Assembly: GCA_029942125.1 (NCBI GenBank)
Contig: JAPYUB010000005.1
Coordinates: 1-36,506, forward strand
Direction: 5' to 3'
From: Candidatus Thalassarchaeaceae archaeon
GTDB taxonomy: Archaea > Thermoplasmatota > Poseidoniia > Poseidoniales > Thalassarchaeaceae
Length of the DNA: 36,506 bases
In this document: piece by piece, positions 1 to 7,258 of the stretch
Layout of the letters: each line of letters starts with the position of its first letter
Numbering within the stretch: position 1 is the first letter of the stretch
Program-made: the position numbers and the translations under genes
Notes under the pieces: generated by a model
What the model was told of the DNA's origin: nothing
The model's database searches: none
Seen by the model: the letters and a program-made list of their open reading frames with translations, nothing else

Positions 1-229
1 TCTCAGGATTGCACTTCGAGATGCTTTGTTGATGGCGGCAGCAGACGGTCACTACGATGCACGAGAGATGGATGTTGTCAAACAATTGGCGAAGAAGGCA
101 TCCTTTTCAGATGAGGATCTAGAGAATCTCTACGATTGGATTGACGAAGGCTGGAAATGGATGAAGCACGGACGTCGGGTACTATCTCTGCCTGAAGAAG
201 TGCACCACTGGGGCACCGTATACGAGTGA
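1..229 (+). CDS. TerB-like domain protein, C-terminal part (5' truncated by window)
   Basis: The reading frame is open from base 2 at the window edge and ends with TGA at 227-229, so the gene begins upstream. The visible 75 or so residues begin with a helix containing ALLMAAADGHYDAREMD, followed by KQLAKKASFSDEDLENL. A hydrophobic helix, an acidic turn (DGHYD) and a second helix are the pattern of TerB/DjlA-N helical domains, in which the acidic turn may bind metal. The last 25 residues (from GWKWMKHGRR) lie beyond the domain. The precise role is unknown. The stop codon directly abuts the stop codon of the convergent lpdV gene with no base between. A second TerB-like protein occurs at 22991-23443. 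The family call rests on pattern only. Confidence 0.6.
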   Translation, partial: LRIALRDALLMAAADGHYDAREMDVVKQLAKKASFSDEDLENLYDWIDEGWKWMKHGRRVLSLPEEVHHWGTVYE

Positions 230-1648
230 TTACGCAGTATGAATCGCGTGTCCCAAGGTCTTGAGCACACCTTCATGGAAGGCTTCCGACATTGTTGGAT
301 GTGCATGAATCGTGCCGGAGATATCTTCGAGGACGGCACCCATTTCTAGTGCCAGAGTGAATTCTCCAGATAATTCACTGACGTGACTGCCGGTGGCCTG
401 GATGCCCAGAATCACATGGTCACTCTCGCGCGCGACCACACGCACGAATCCCCCCGTCTTCTCAGCCTCCATCGTCAGAGCACGACCATTCGCTGCTAGC
501 GGGAATTTTCCGATGATGATTTCTTCGCCCGCTTCCTTGGCTTCATCCGGCGTGAGTCCTACACAGACGATTTCGGGTTCGGTGAATACGATGGCTGGTA
601 TGGCCACTGGATCAAAGGTACGCTTGTGGCCAGCGATGATCTCTGCCACCATCTCTCCTTGGGCGCTCGCGCGGTGCGCAAGCATCGGCTCGCCAGAAAC
701 ATCGCCAATCGCATAGACACCTCGCATCGAGGTCTTGCATTGATTGTCGATACGGATGAATCGTTCATCAGCATCCATTCGCAGCCCCATCTTCTCCAAT
801 CCCCAGCCTTGAGTGTTGGGTTTTCGTCCAACCGTGACCAGAACTTTGTCGAAGGTCTCCAATTGTATCTCACCGCTTCCATCTTTCCAAGTAAGTTCTA
901 CCTCACTTCCCGTGATTTCGGCACCTTGAGCCAGACAATTGACATGTGTTGTGACTCTATTCTTGCGCAACCAAGTTGTCAAGGGTCGACGCAATTCATC
1001 ATCGAAGATTGCCAGAACTTTGTCTAAACCCTCAATCACCGTAACCTCGGAACCAAGTCGCCGCAGAGCTATTCCGAGTTCAAGTCCGATGTAGCCACCA
1101 CCAATGATGGCCACTTTCTCCGGTAGAGTGTCCAAGTCTAGAGCACCAGTAGAGGAACAGATGTACTCCTCATCGAATTTCATGAACGGCAATTCAATTG
1201 GTGCCGATCCAGTGGCCAGAATGACGTTCTCTGCTTCGATGCTGACTGTCCCATCTTTGGTTTTCACAGTACAATGCTTGGCATCACTGAATGTGGCCCA
1301 GCCTGCAATCAGTTTGGCCCCTGCATTCTTCAGTAAATGTTCAACACCCTTGTTGAGTTTGGTGACAATCTCATCCTTCCATGATACGAGTTCTTTCATG
1401 TTGAGAGAAACCGAACCATCAATTTTCATTCCCATGTGGCCATCCATGTGTTGTCCCAGATTGTGCATTCGTTCGGAAGCATGAATCAGAGCCTTGGAGG
1501 GGATACAGCCACGAATCAGACAGGTGCCACCGGCCTTGTCACCTTCGACGATGACAGTATCAAGTCCGAGTTGTGCAGCACGGATGGCCGCAACATAACC
1601 GCCCGGACCCGCACCGATGACCAATACCTGACATGAGATGTCATCCAT
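230..1648 (-). CDS. lpdV: Dihydrolipoyl dehydrogenase (E3) of the branched-chain 2-oxoacid dehydrogenase complex
   Basis: FAD-dependent E3 reoxidises the dihydrolipoyl arm of E2 and passes electrons to NAD. The N-terminal FAD dinucleotide-binding motif (VLVIGAGPGG) is followed by the redox-active disulfide motif GGTCLIRGCIPSK, a second Rossmann motif for NAD (VAIIGGGYIGLELG), the FAD motif ending YAIGDV, and the C-terminal catalytic pair in HAHPTMSEA. At about 472 residues the length is normal. It is the last gene of the lipA-bkd operon, 10 nt after bkdB. Start choice: a GTG at 1657 is possible, but that GTG is part of a strong ribosome-binding sequence, GAGGTGA (1654-1660), so the ATG at 1648 (5 nt spacing) or 1651 is more likely. 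The gene converges stop-to-stop with the TerB-like gene. Assignment as the bkd-specific E3 comes from its position; it may serve other complexes too. Confidence 0.95.
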   Translation of the reverse strand: MDDISCQVLVIGAGPGGYVAAIRAAQLGLDTVIVEGDKAGGTCLIRGCIPSKALIHASERMHNLGQHMDGHMGMKIDGSVSLNMKELVSWKDEIVTKLNKGVEHLLKNAGAKLIAGWATFSDAKHCTVKTKDGTVSIEAENVILATGSAPIELPFMKFDEEYICSSTGALDLDTLPEKVAIIGGGYIGLELGIALRRLGSEVTVIEGLDKVLAIFDDELRRPLTTWLRKNRVTTHVNCLAQGAEITGSEVELTWKDGSGEIQLETFDKVLVTVGRKPNTQGWGLEKMGLRMDADERFIRIDNQCKTSMRGVYAIGDVSGEPMLAHRASAQGEMVAEIIAGHKRTFDPVAIPAIVFTEPEIVCVGLTPDEAKEAGEEIIIGKFPLAANGRALTMEAEKTGGFVRVVARESDHVILGIQATGSHVSELSGEFTLALEMGAVLEDISGTIHAHPTMSEAFHEGVLKTLGHAIHTA

Positions 1649-1658
1649 CATATTCACC

Positions 1659-2906
1659 TCAGAGAATCGAGATTGGGTGCTCGAGAAGTTGTTTCAGCGC
1701 CTGTACGAGAGCGGCTCCATTGGCTCCATCGACTACACGGTGGTCCCAGGATGATGAGAGATTCATCATTTTGCGTATGGTGATTTTTCCATCGACCACC
1801 ACAGGTCTGTCGATTGCCTTGTGTACACCGAGAATTCCAACCTCAGGATGGTTGATGATGGGCGTTGCACCCAATCCTCCATCTCTACCCAAGCTGGTGA
1901 TTGTGAAGGTCGACCCGGTCAGATCATCCAGCGAAGCACTTCCTTCCCGGGCTGCGCTTGAGACTCGAATGAGTTCAACACCCGCCTCCCAGATGGTCTT
2001 GCCTTCCACATGCTTGACGACCGGCACATAGAGTCCGCGATCCGTGGTCGTGGCAATGCCAATGTTCACCGCTTCATGAAGGGTCAGCACCTCTTTCTCA
2101 TCATCGTAGGTAGCATTGCAACCTTCATGCCCATTTTGGAACAATTTGACCAGAGCCTGCATAATGAAGGCGAGATAGGTCAACTTAGGCTGTTCATCGG
2201 TACGATTGGAATTCATCCATTGTCGCAACGCCTCCAGATCGGTCACATCGACTTCTTCAAAGTAAGAGAAGTGTGGAATGGTAGTGTAAGACTTGGTCAT
2301 CTGTTCGGCAATCTTTCTTCGCAGTCCGATGATTGGAACCTCGGTCACACCGGAGCGTTCCACTCCGGCCTTTGGAATCGGTAGGCCACCCACAGTATCC
2401 CCTCCGCTCAGATATGAATCTAAATCAGCGTGAGTGATTCGACCCGCAGGCCCTGAACCACTTACTTGTGGGAGTGAAACTCCTTCTTCTTTCGCACGCC
2501 GACGGACGGCTGGTGAAGCGAGTGGCCGGCCAGAGGTGCTGGCACCTGGGGATGGTGTTGGTTCAGGAGTTGCGACAGGTACTGGTTCAGGGGTTGCGAC
2601 AGGTGCCGGTTCAGGTTCAGGTTCGGGTTCTGGCTCCGGTTCACTTGCGGTTGCATCCCCATCTCCTTCAACCTCGAATTCGATGAGAGGACCACCTACA
2701 GCAATCATATCGCCGATGTTTCCATGCAGTTTGGTGACCTTGCCATCGACCGTACTACCAATCCCCACGGTCGCCTTATCGGTCATGATTTCGACCATAT
2801 CCTGGTCCTCGACCACAAAATCACCCACAGCGACATGCCAAGCGGTAATTTCCCCCTCGACCACACCTTCACCGATGTCGGGCATTTTGAACACATTTGT
2901 ACCCAT
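1659..2906 (-). CDS. bkdB: Dihydrolipoamide acyltransferase E2 core of the branched-chain 2-oxoacid dehydrogenase complex
   Basis: E2 carries the acyl group on a lipoyl arm and transfers it to CoA. Domains in order: one lipoyl domain (residues 1-80) with the lipoylated lysine K44 in EIMTDKATV; a flexible Pro/Glu/Ala/Thr-rich linker (about 85-125) with Glu-Pro repeats; a peripheral subunit-binding domain (about 127-167, LASPAVRRRAKEEG); a second short linker; and a CAT-like catalytic domain (about 190-415) ending in the active-site motif DHRVVDG (H389, D393). Total 415 residues, typical of E2 with a single lipoyl domain. The ATG at 2906 follows GGAGG inside the end of bkdA2, so translation is probably coupled. 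The Glu-Pro linker is coded by a near-repetitive DNA stretch around 2560-2650, prone to length variation. Lipoylation would depend on LipA, encoded in the same operon. Confidence 0.94.
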   Translation of the reverse strand: MGTNVFKMPDIGEGVVEGEITAWHVAVGDFVVEDQDMVEIMTDKATVGIGSTVDGKVTKLHGNIGDMIAVGGPLIEFEVEGDGDATASEPEPEPEPEPEPAPVATPEPVPVATPEPTPSPGASTSGRPLASPAVRRRAKEEGVSLPQVSGSGPAGRITHADLDSYLSGGDTVGGLPIPKAGVERSGVTEVPIIGLRRKIAEQMTKSYTTIPHFSYFEEVDVTDLEALRQWMNSNRTDEQPKLTYLAFIMQALVKLFQNGHEGCNATYDDEKEVLTLHEAVNIGIATTTDRGLYVPVVKHVEGKTIWEAGVELIRVSSAAREGSASLDDLTGSTFTITSLGRDGGLGATPIINHPEVGILGVHKAIDRPVVVDGKITIRKMMNLSSSWDHRVVDGANGAALVQALKQLLEHPISIL

Positions 2907-2908
2907 TT

Positions 2909-3922
2909 TCAGTCCTCCATGGTGGCTTTAATCGCTTCTGTAATCCTAGCCTGACTCGGGAAGTAATCCCATTCTAGGCTGTGCGGATAGGGGGTGTCCC
3001 ATCCGGTGACTCTCTGAACGGGTCCTTCTAGATGCCAGAAGCAACGTTCCTGAACAAGAGATATCAATTCAGCCCCGAAACCGGATGTTTTCGGCGCTTC
3101 ATGAACGATGACACATCGGCCTGTTTTCTTTACAGAATTCTCGATTGCATCAATGTCGATTGGCACCAGAGTTCTAAGGTCGATAATCTCGGCATCAATT
3201 CCACTGTTCTCAACGGCAGCACTGGCGACATGAACCATGGTGCCGTAGCAGAGGATGGTCACATCCTTGCCGGGCCTGACAATCTCCGCCTTGCCTAGTG
3301 GTATGTTGTAGTAATCTTCTGGAACCTCACCCTTTGGGTGATTATCCCATTTCACCATCGCTGCTGTGTGGTCCCCATCGAACGGACCGTTGTAGAGTCG
3401 CTTTGGCTCAAAGAAGATAACGGGGTCGTTGCATTCTATTGCGGATATGAGTAGACCCTTCGCATCGTATGGATTTGAACATATGACGACTTTTAGTCCC
3501 GGCGTATGGGTGAAATATGCTTCTGGAGATTGACTGTGATAGTGTCCACCTTTGATGCCACCTCCGCAAGGTGTGCGAACAGTGACGGGTGCACTGTATT
3601 CTCCACCTGAACGATAGCGAAGTTTGGCCAATTCATTGGTAATCTGATCGAATCCAGGGAATATGTAATCGGCGAACTGAATTTCTGCAACGGGACGCAG
3701 TCCATTCATGCCCATGCCTATGGCAATCCCCATGATTCCCCCTTCAGCCAGTGGGGTGTCGAAGGCCCGATGCTTGCCGAATTTTTCCTGTAGGCCCGAT
3801 GTACAGCGAAACACGCCGCCGTAAAACCCAGCATCTTCGCCAAATGAGACCACCGTCTCGTCACGCTCAAACATCGTATGCATCGCGGAATTAACCGCTT
3901 GAATGATGTTCATCTGTGCCAT
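2909..3922 (-). CDS. bkdA2: Branched-chain 2-oxoacid dehydrogenase E1 beta subunit
   Basis: The beta subunit of the thiamine-diphosphate-dependent E1 decarboxylates branched-chain 2-oxoacids together with BkdA1. The sequence has the family signatures FGEDAGFYGGVFRCTSGLQ near the N terminus, VAEIQFADY, the PCGGGIKGG loop, and the transketolase C-terminal domain with EVIDLRTLVPID-like and IVHEA segments. As I recall it, the sequence resembles Pseudomonas BkdA2 closely, including SNPYDAKGLLI, EPKRLYNGPFDG and RVTGWDTPYPH. The frame could begin at 3961, but the ATG at 3922 shares its A with the TAA stop of bkdA1 (TAATG) and lies 5 nt after a GGAGAGGTGG-type ribosome-binding sequence, so I start there (337 residues). 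The one-base overlap suggests translational coupling and equal amounts of the two E1 chains. Confidence 0.94.
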   Translation of the reverse strand: MAQMNIIQAVNSAMHTMFERDETVVSFGEDAGFYGGVFRCTSGLQEKFGKHRAFDTPLAEGGIMGIAIGMGMNGLRPVAEIQFADYIFPGFDQITNELAKLRYRSGGEYSAPVTVRTPCGGGIKGGHYHSQSPEAYFTHTPGLKVVICSNPYDAKGLLISAIECNDPVIFFEPKRLYNGPFDGDHTAAMVKWDNHPKGEVPEDYYNIPLGKAEIVRPGKDVTILCYGTMVHVASAAVENSGIDAEIIDLRTLVPIDIDAIENSVKKTGRCVIVHEAPKTSGFGAELISLVQERCFWHLEGPVQRVTGWDTPYPHSLEWDYFPSQARITEAIKATMED

Positions 3923-5148
3923 TAGATCCCCACCTCTCCACGTTGTTCTAGAAGGTGCCATGGCTCCTTCTCATACACATCTTCAAACAGAGTCGAAACC
4001 GGTGGGAATGGGCCATCCTTGAGAGTTCCATGCGTTTCTGCTTCCTTGTAGGCCGCAATGATTTCTTCTTTGCATTGAGTTTCAAGTGCAGTATGTTTCT
4101 CATCATCCCACTCACCCAATTTAACAAGGTGTGCCTTCAGGCGATCGACGGGATCTCCCAACGGCCAAGAATCATATTCGTCTCCAGGTCGGTAGATGCT
4201 GGGGTCATCAGAGGAAGAGTGACTGTCACCGCGATAGGTGTACATCTCCAAGAGGGTCGGTCCGTGACCGGCACGCGCCCTTTCAGTGGCCCACTTGTGC
4301 GCCGCATATACGGCGAGGAAATCCTGCCCATCCACTCGCATCGATGCAACGTCATACGGGATGCCTCTAGCTGCAAACGAAGGACCACCGTGTGCCAGAT
4401 TCCTGTGGGTTGAAATCGCCCATTGATTGTTGACGACAACCAGAACACATGGGGCTTTGTAGACCGAAGCAAAATTGAGGCCATAATGGAAATCACCCTG
4501 CGCTGAAGTTCCTTCACCCAACCATGAGCAAGCGATACTATCTTCGCCACGATATGCGAAGGCCATTGCGGCCCCGACGGCTTGGGGGAATTGAGTTCCA
4601 ACCGGACTGGAAATAGATACGAAATTCCCCTCTTTCCAAGAATAATGGACGGGCATCTGACGGCCCTTGACATTGTCATTGGAATTGGTGATACAGTGAC
4701 TGATCATATCGACCAGATTGCGACCACGAACAAAGAGAAGCCCCTGTTGTCGATATGATGGAATGACGATATCTCTGTTTTCCATTGCCATTGCCGCGCC
4801 GACACTGACAGCCTCTTCACCGAGACATTTCATGTAGAACGAAAGTCGGCCTTGACGTTGCATCTTCATCATGCGATCGTCGTAAGCACGAATTCGAACC
4901 ATATGTTCCAAGGCTTGTCGAAGTGTATCCGCATCCAGTCCAGGGTTCCAAGCACCCACGGCTTCATCTTCATCATTGAGAACGCGAAGTAGGCCATAGG
5001 CGATTTCTCTTGTTTGAGAACCCCTACAATCGATATCGGGCTTTTCATGATGCCCTGCTGCTATTTCATGAGGGGATGGAAAGGACGTCCCTCCTTCTCG
5101 ATGAGGAGGCACAGGTACGTGCAGATTCGAGTTCTCATTTTCTCCCAT
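3922..5148 (-). CDS. bkdA1: Branched-chain 2-oxoacid dehydrogenase E1 alpha subunit
   Basis: The alpha subunit binds thiamine diphosphate and performs oxidative decarboxylation. The TPP motif starts at GEGTSAQGDFHYGLNFA and ends at VVVNNQWA; IPSYRQQG, KGRQMPVHY and the late segment SHSSSDDPSIYRPGDE mark branched-chain E1 rather than pyruvate E1. The 408-residue length and the roughly 75-residue N-terminal region (LHVPVP, GLLRVLNDEDEAVGAWNPGLD) match Pseudomonas BkdA1 as I remember it, through to EDVY.KEPWHLLEQRGEVG at the end. This points to a bacterial lineage for the enzyme. The gene lies 23 nt downstream of lipA and overlaps bkdA2 by one base. The ATG at 5148 is the only good start. The substrate choice (leucine, isoleucine and valine keto acids) is inferred from family resemblance. 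Confidence 0.94.
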   Translation of the reverse strand: MGENENSNLHVPVPPHREGGTSFPSPHEIAAGHHEKPDIDCRGSQTREIAYGLLRVLNDEDEAVGAWNPGLDADTLRQALEHMVRIRAYDDRMMKMQRQGRLSFYMKCLGEEAVSVGAAMAMENRDIVIPSYRQQGLLFVRGRNLVDMISHCITNSNDNVKGRQMPVHYSWKEGNFVSISSPVGTQFPQAVGAAMAFAYRGEDSIACSWLGEGTSAQGDFHYGLNFASVYKAPCVLVVVNNQWAISTHRNLAHGGPSFAARGIPYDVASMRVDGQDFLAVYAAHKWATERARAGHGPTLLEMYTYRGDSHSSSDDPSIYRPGDEYDSWPLGDPVDRLKAHLVKLGEWDDEKHTALETQCKEEIIAAYKEAETHGTLKDGPFPPVSTLFEDVYEKEPWHLLEQRGEVGI

Positions 5149-5171
5149 AATTCACACCAATACAAAGTCGC

Positions 5172-6197
5172 TCATAGCGTTTCGCCGTTTGTTGATTCAC
5201 CATAGGTGAACGTCACAGCCCCACCTTTCGCCTCCTCATAGAGGAGACCGGCGCGATAGGATGAGCGTACCAAGGGCCCACAGGCCACTGCTTTGAATCC
5301 CAATTCTCTCGCGGTTTGATCCCATTTGTTGAAAACATCAGGTTCAGGGAATCGATCTACAGTAAGATGTCTTGGAGATGGCGCCAAATATTGTCCAATC
5401 GTCAACAGGTCGACATCTACTTCACGGAGAAGACGCATGGCCTCTACTACCTCTTCGTCGGTTTCCCCAACGCCAACCATGATGCTGGATTTGGTCAGAA
5501 TATCTGGGCGCAGGCGTTTGGCTTCTCGTAGAATTTTCAGCGACTGGTCGAACGAAGCACGGTGATCTCTAACCATCGAATCAAGACGGGGGACACATTC
5601 CACATTATGTGCAAAAACACGCAACTCCAATCCATTCAACAAGACCGCCAATGCTTCTAGATTTCCATCGAGGTCTGAAGACAGAAATTCTAATCCGATA
5701 TCCGGGCGACGTGCATGCACAGCCTCCAAGCATGCTCGGTAATGAAAGGCTCCACCATCGTACAATTCGTCTCGATTTACGCAAGTGATAACCGCGTGTG
5801 TTACGCCCATCAAATCTACGGCTTCAGCCAAATTATCTGGCTCGTTTTCATCCAGAGGGGGCGGGTCTTTAACAGTGCCAACAGCACAGAATCTGCATGC
5901 GCGTGTACATTCTTCACCTGCGATCATGAAAGTGGCTGTCCCTCGGCCCCAACAGTCGTGAATATTGGGGCACTGTGCCTGCTGACAGACCGTATTCAGT
6001 TGATGTTTCAGTACATTTCCTCGAACGTCATTGAATGCTATTTGGGCCTCTCCTGTTGGTAGGTGGGTCTTGAACCAAGATGGCAATCTCTTCCGCACCA
6101 CTTTCCGACGCTCAATCGCAGTGAGTGGCTTTGTTCCATTAGACATTGGTAGTTGCTTTCTAACCATCCACCCCACTCCTGTTTCGCTTGTCATCAT
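5172..6197 (-). CDS. lipA: Lipoyl synthase (radical SAM)
   Basis: LipA inserts two sulfurs into octanoyl groups bound to lipoyl-domain lysines, here most probably on BkdB. Both cluster motifs are intact: CX4CX5C (C-QQAQ-C-PNIHD-C), which holds the auxiliary sacrificial 4Fe-4S cluster, and the radical SAM CX3CX2C (CTRACRFC). The family's C-terminal RSSY motif is present (VRSSYRAG). The 341-residue frame is usual for LipA. The start is uncertain: the first ATGs (6197, 6194) lack a clear ribosome-binding site, and 6167 or 6146 (MSNGTK) would also leave the conserved core intact. It is the first gene of the minus-strand operon, 23 nt before bkdA1. No LipB, LipM or LplA partner is visible in the window, so the octanoyl donor step must be encoded elsewhere. 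Confidence 0.95.
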   Translation of the reverse strand: MMTSETGVGWMVRKQLPMSNGTKPLTAIERRKVVRKRLPSWFKTHLPTGEAQIAFNDVRGNVLKHQLNTVCQQAQCPNIHDCWGRGTATFMIAGEECTRACRFCAVGTVKDPPPLDENEPDNLAEAVDLMGVTHAVITCVNRDELYDGGAFHYRACLEAVHARRPDIGLEFLSSDLDGNLEALAVLLNGLELRVFAHNVECVPRLDSMVRDHRASFDQSLKILREAKRLRPDILTKSSIMVGVGETDEEVVEAMRLLREVDVDLLTIGQYLAPSPRHLTVDRFPEPDVFNKWDQTARELGFKAVACGPLVRSSYRAGLLYEEAKGGAVTFTYGESTNGETL

Positions 6198-6220
6198 CGG
6201 ACTCGGTTAATCCTTTGTTT

Positions 6221-6238
6221 CCCGACCCTAGTGTCGGG
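6221..6238. promoter_or_regulatory. Inverted repeat in the divergent lipA / SDR promoter region
   Basis: A perfect 6-bp inverted repeat (cccgac / gtcggg) with a 6-nt centre sits in the roughly 80-nt space between divergently transcribed lipA and the SDR gene. It could be an operator for one or both genes or simply a small hairpin. No clear TATA box could be assigned to either side. Confidence 0.35.
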
Positions 6239-6276
6239 CTCGGAGTGTTGAAGTCTGAGAGGCCAGTCCAAGTGAT

Positions 6277-7029
6277 ATGGCCGGAGCCTTGGAGGACCGA
6301 GTCGCATTGGTGACGGGTGGCGCTGCTCGTCTCGGAGCTGAAATCTGTCGAACACTGGCCAATGCCGGTGCTATCGTTGCCGTACATTGTCATCGTAGCC
6401 TAGCTGCTGCTGAGGATTTGGTTAACGAAATTGAGGCCGATGGAGGCGAAGCATTCGTCGTTCGTGGAGATCTAGCGCAAGACGAGGGTCGAAGCGGTTT
6501 GGTTGATGCAGTCATTGATCGCGCAGGCCGCCTTGACATCTTAGTGAATAATGCCTCTATATTCGAACGTATCCCGCTAGAAGAGATGACTTCAGACGCT
6601 GCGAATATGATGTGGAAGGTCAATGCTGAAGCACCTTTGATGTTGATTAAACACGCTACTCCTCACCTCCGACTCGAAGGTGTCGATAAACCGGGTTCAG
6701 TCATCAATATCATCGACAATGCCAGTGGTCGAAACGATTGGCCCAATCACAGTCATTATTGTGCTTCAAAGGCGGCTCTACTTTCCATCACACGTAGTCT
6801 TGCGCAAGAACTTGCACCCTCGATCCGAATCAATGCTGTCGGCCCGGGGGCCATTCTATTCCAAGATTGGGAATCTGACGAGAGGAAGTCCGCAGTCCTC
6901 TCGTCTATACCGATGAAAAGATTGGGGGATATCGGCGAAATAGCACAGACTGTGTTGTTCTTAGTAGCCGGCCCAACATACATCACCGGCCAGATTATCG
7001 ATGTCGATGGTGGCTGGTCTCTGTCGTAG
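6277..7029 (+). CDS. Short-chain dehydrogenase, pteridine-reductase-like
   Basis: A classical SDR of 250 residues: the nucleotide-binding motif TGGAARLG (T13-G20), the LVNNAS segment, catalytic Tyr161 and Lys165 in HYCASK, and the late VGPGAIL and DVDGGWSL segments. The arginine in TGxxxRxG and the VGPGAIL loop are features of pteridine reductases (PTR1/FolM type), which reduce dihydropterins or dihydrofolate with NADPH; other SDRs usually have TGxxxGxG. Substrate assignment is therefore an inference. It is transcribed away from lipA and followed 32 nt later by tRNA-Leu, so it appears to be a single-gene unit. The ATG at 6277 is the natural start; no strong ribosome-binding sequence precedes it. 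Another SDR reductase, for example acting on a quinone or acyl substrate, cannot be excluded. Confidence 0.85.
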   Translation: MAGALEDRVALVTGGAARLGAEICRTLANAGAIVAVHCHRSLAAAEDLVNEIEADGGEAFVVRGDLAQDEGRSGLVDAVIDRAGRLDILVNNASIFERIPLEEMTSDAANMMWKVNAEAPLMLIKHATPHLRLEGVDKPGSVINIIDNASGRNDWPNHSHYCASKAALLSITRSLAQELAPSIRINAVGPGAILFQDWESDERKSAVLSSIPMKRLGDIGEIAQTVLFLVAGPTYITGQIIDVDGGWSLS

Positions 7030-7061
7030 TGTTCAAAGCCCTAGACCGATTCAACCAGCCT

Positions 7062-7145
7062 GCAGGGGTAGCCAAGCTCGGCCAACGGCACCGGACTTAA
7101 GCTCCGGGGGCAATGCCTTCGTGGGTTCGAATCCCATCTCCTGCA
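7062..7145 (+). tRNA. tRNA-Leu (anticodon TAA)
   Basis: An 84-nt class II tRNA. Acceptor stem gcagggg/ctcctgc with one G-U pair, discriminator A, D-stem gcc/ggc, anticodon stem ccgga/tccgg with loop cttaagc (anticodon TAA), a long variable arm, and T-arm gtggg-ttcgaat-cccat. CCA is not encoded. No intron. A T-rich stretch (7146-7152) follows directly and may be the terminator. Confidence 0.95.
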
Positions 7146-7217
7146 TTATTTTGCAACTTCTTGCATCTACGATGCAGCATTCAGGAGTGATGTGCGAATC
7201 AAGCGAATCTTCCAATG

Positions 7218-7258
7218 GTTTAATGGCTTCAAGGTCGCGGGTCACCATAGGTGAGTGA
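7218..7258 (+). promoter_or_regulatory. Possible promoter and ribosome-binding site of the 979-residue surface protein
   Basis: A TATA-like gtttaatgg (7218-7226) lies about 35-40 nt before the ATG at 7259, and aggtgag (7250-7256) stands just before the start. A small hairpin (tgcat-ctacg-atgca, 7162-7176) lies further upstream between the tRNA and this site. The TATA assignment is weak; the ribosome-binding site is convincing. Confidence 0.3.

Noticed and set aside
2434-2931. Long plus-strand ORF opposite bkdB
   Set aside because: It mirrors the Glu-Pro linker as Gly-Ser repeats and lies entirely opposite a well-supported E2 gene.
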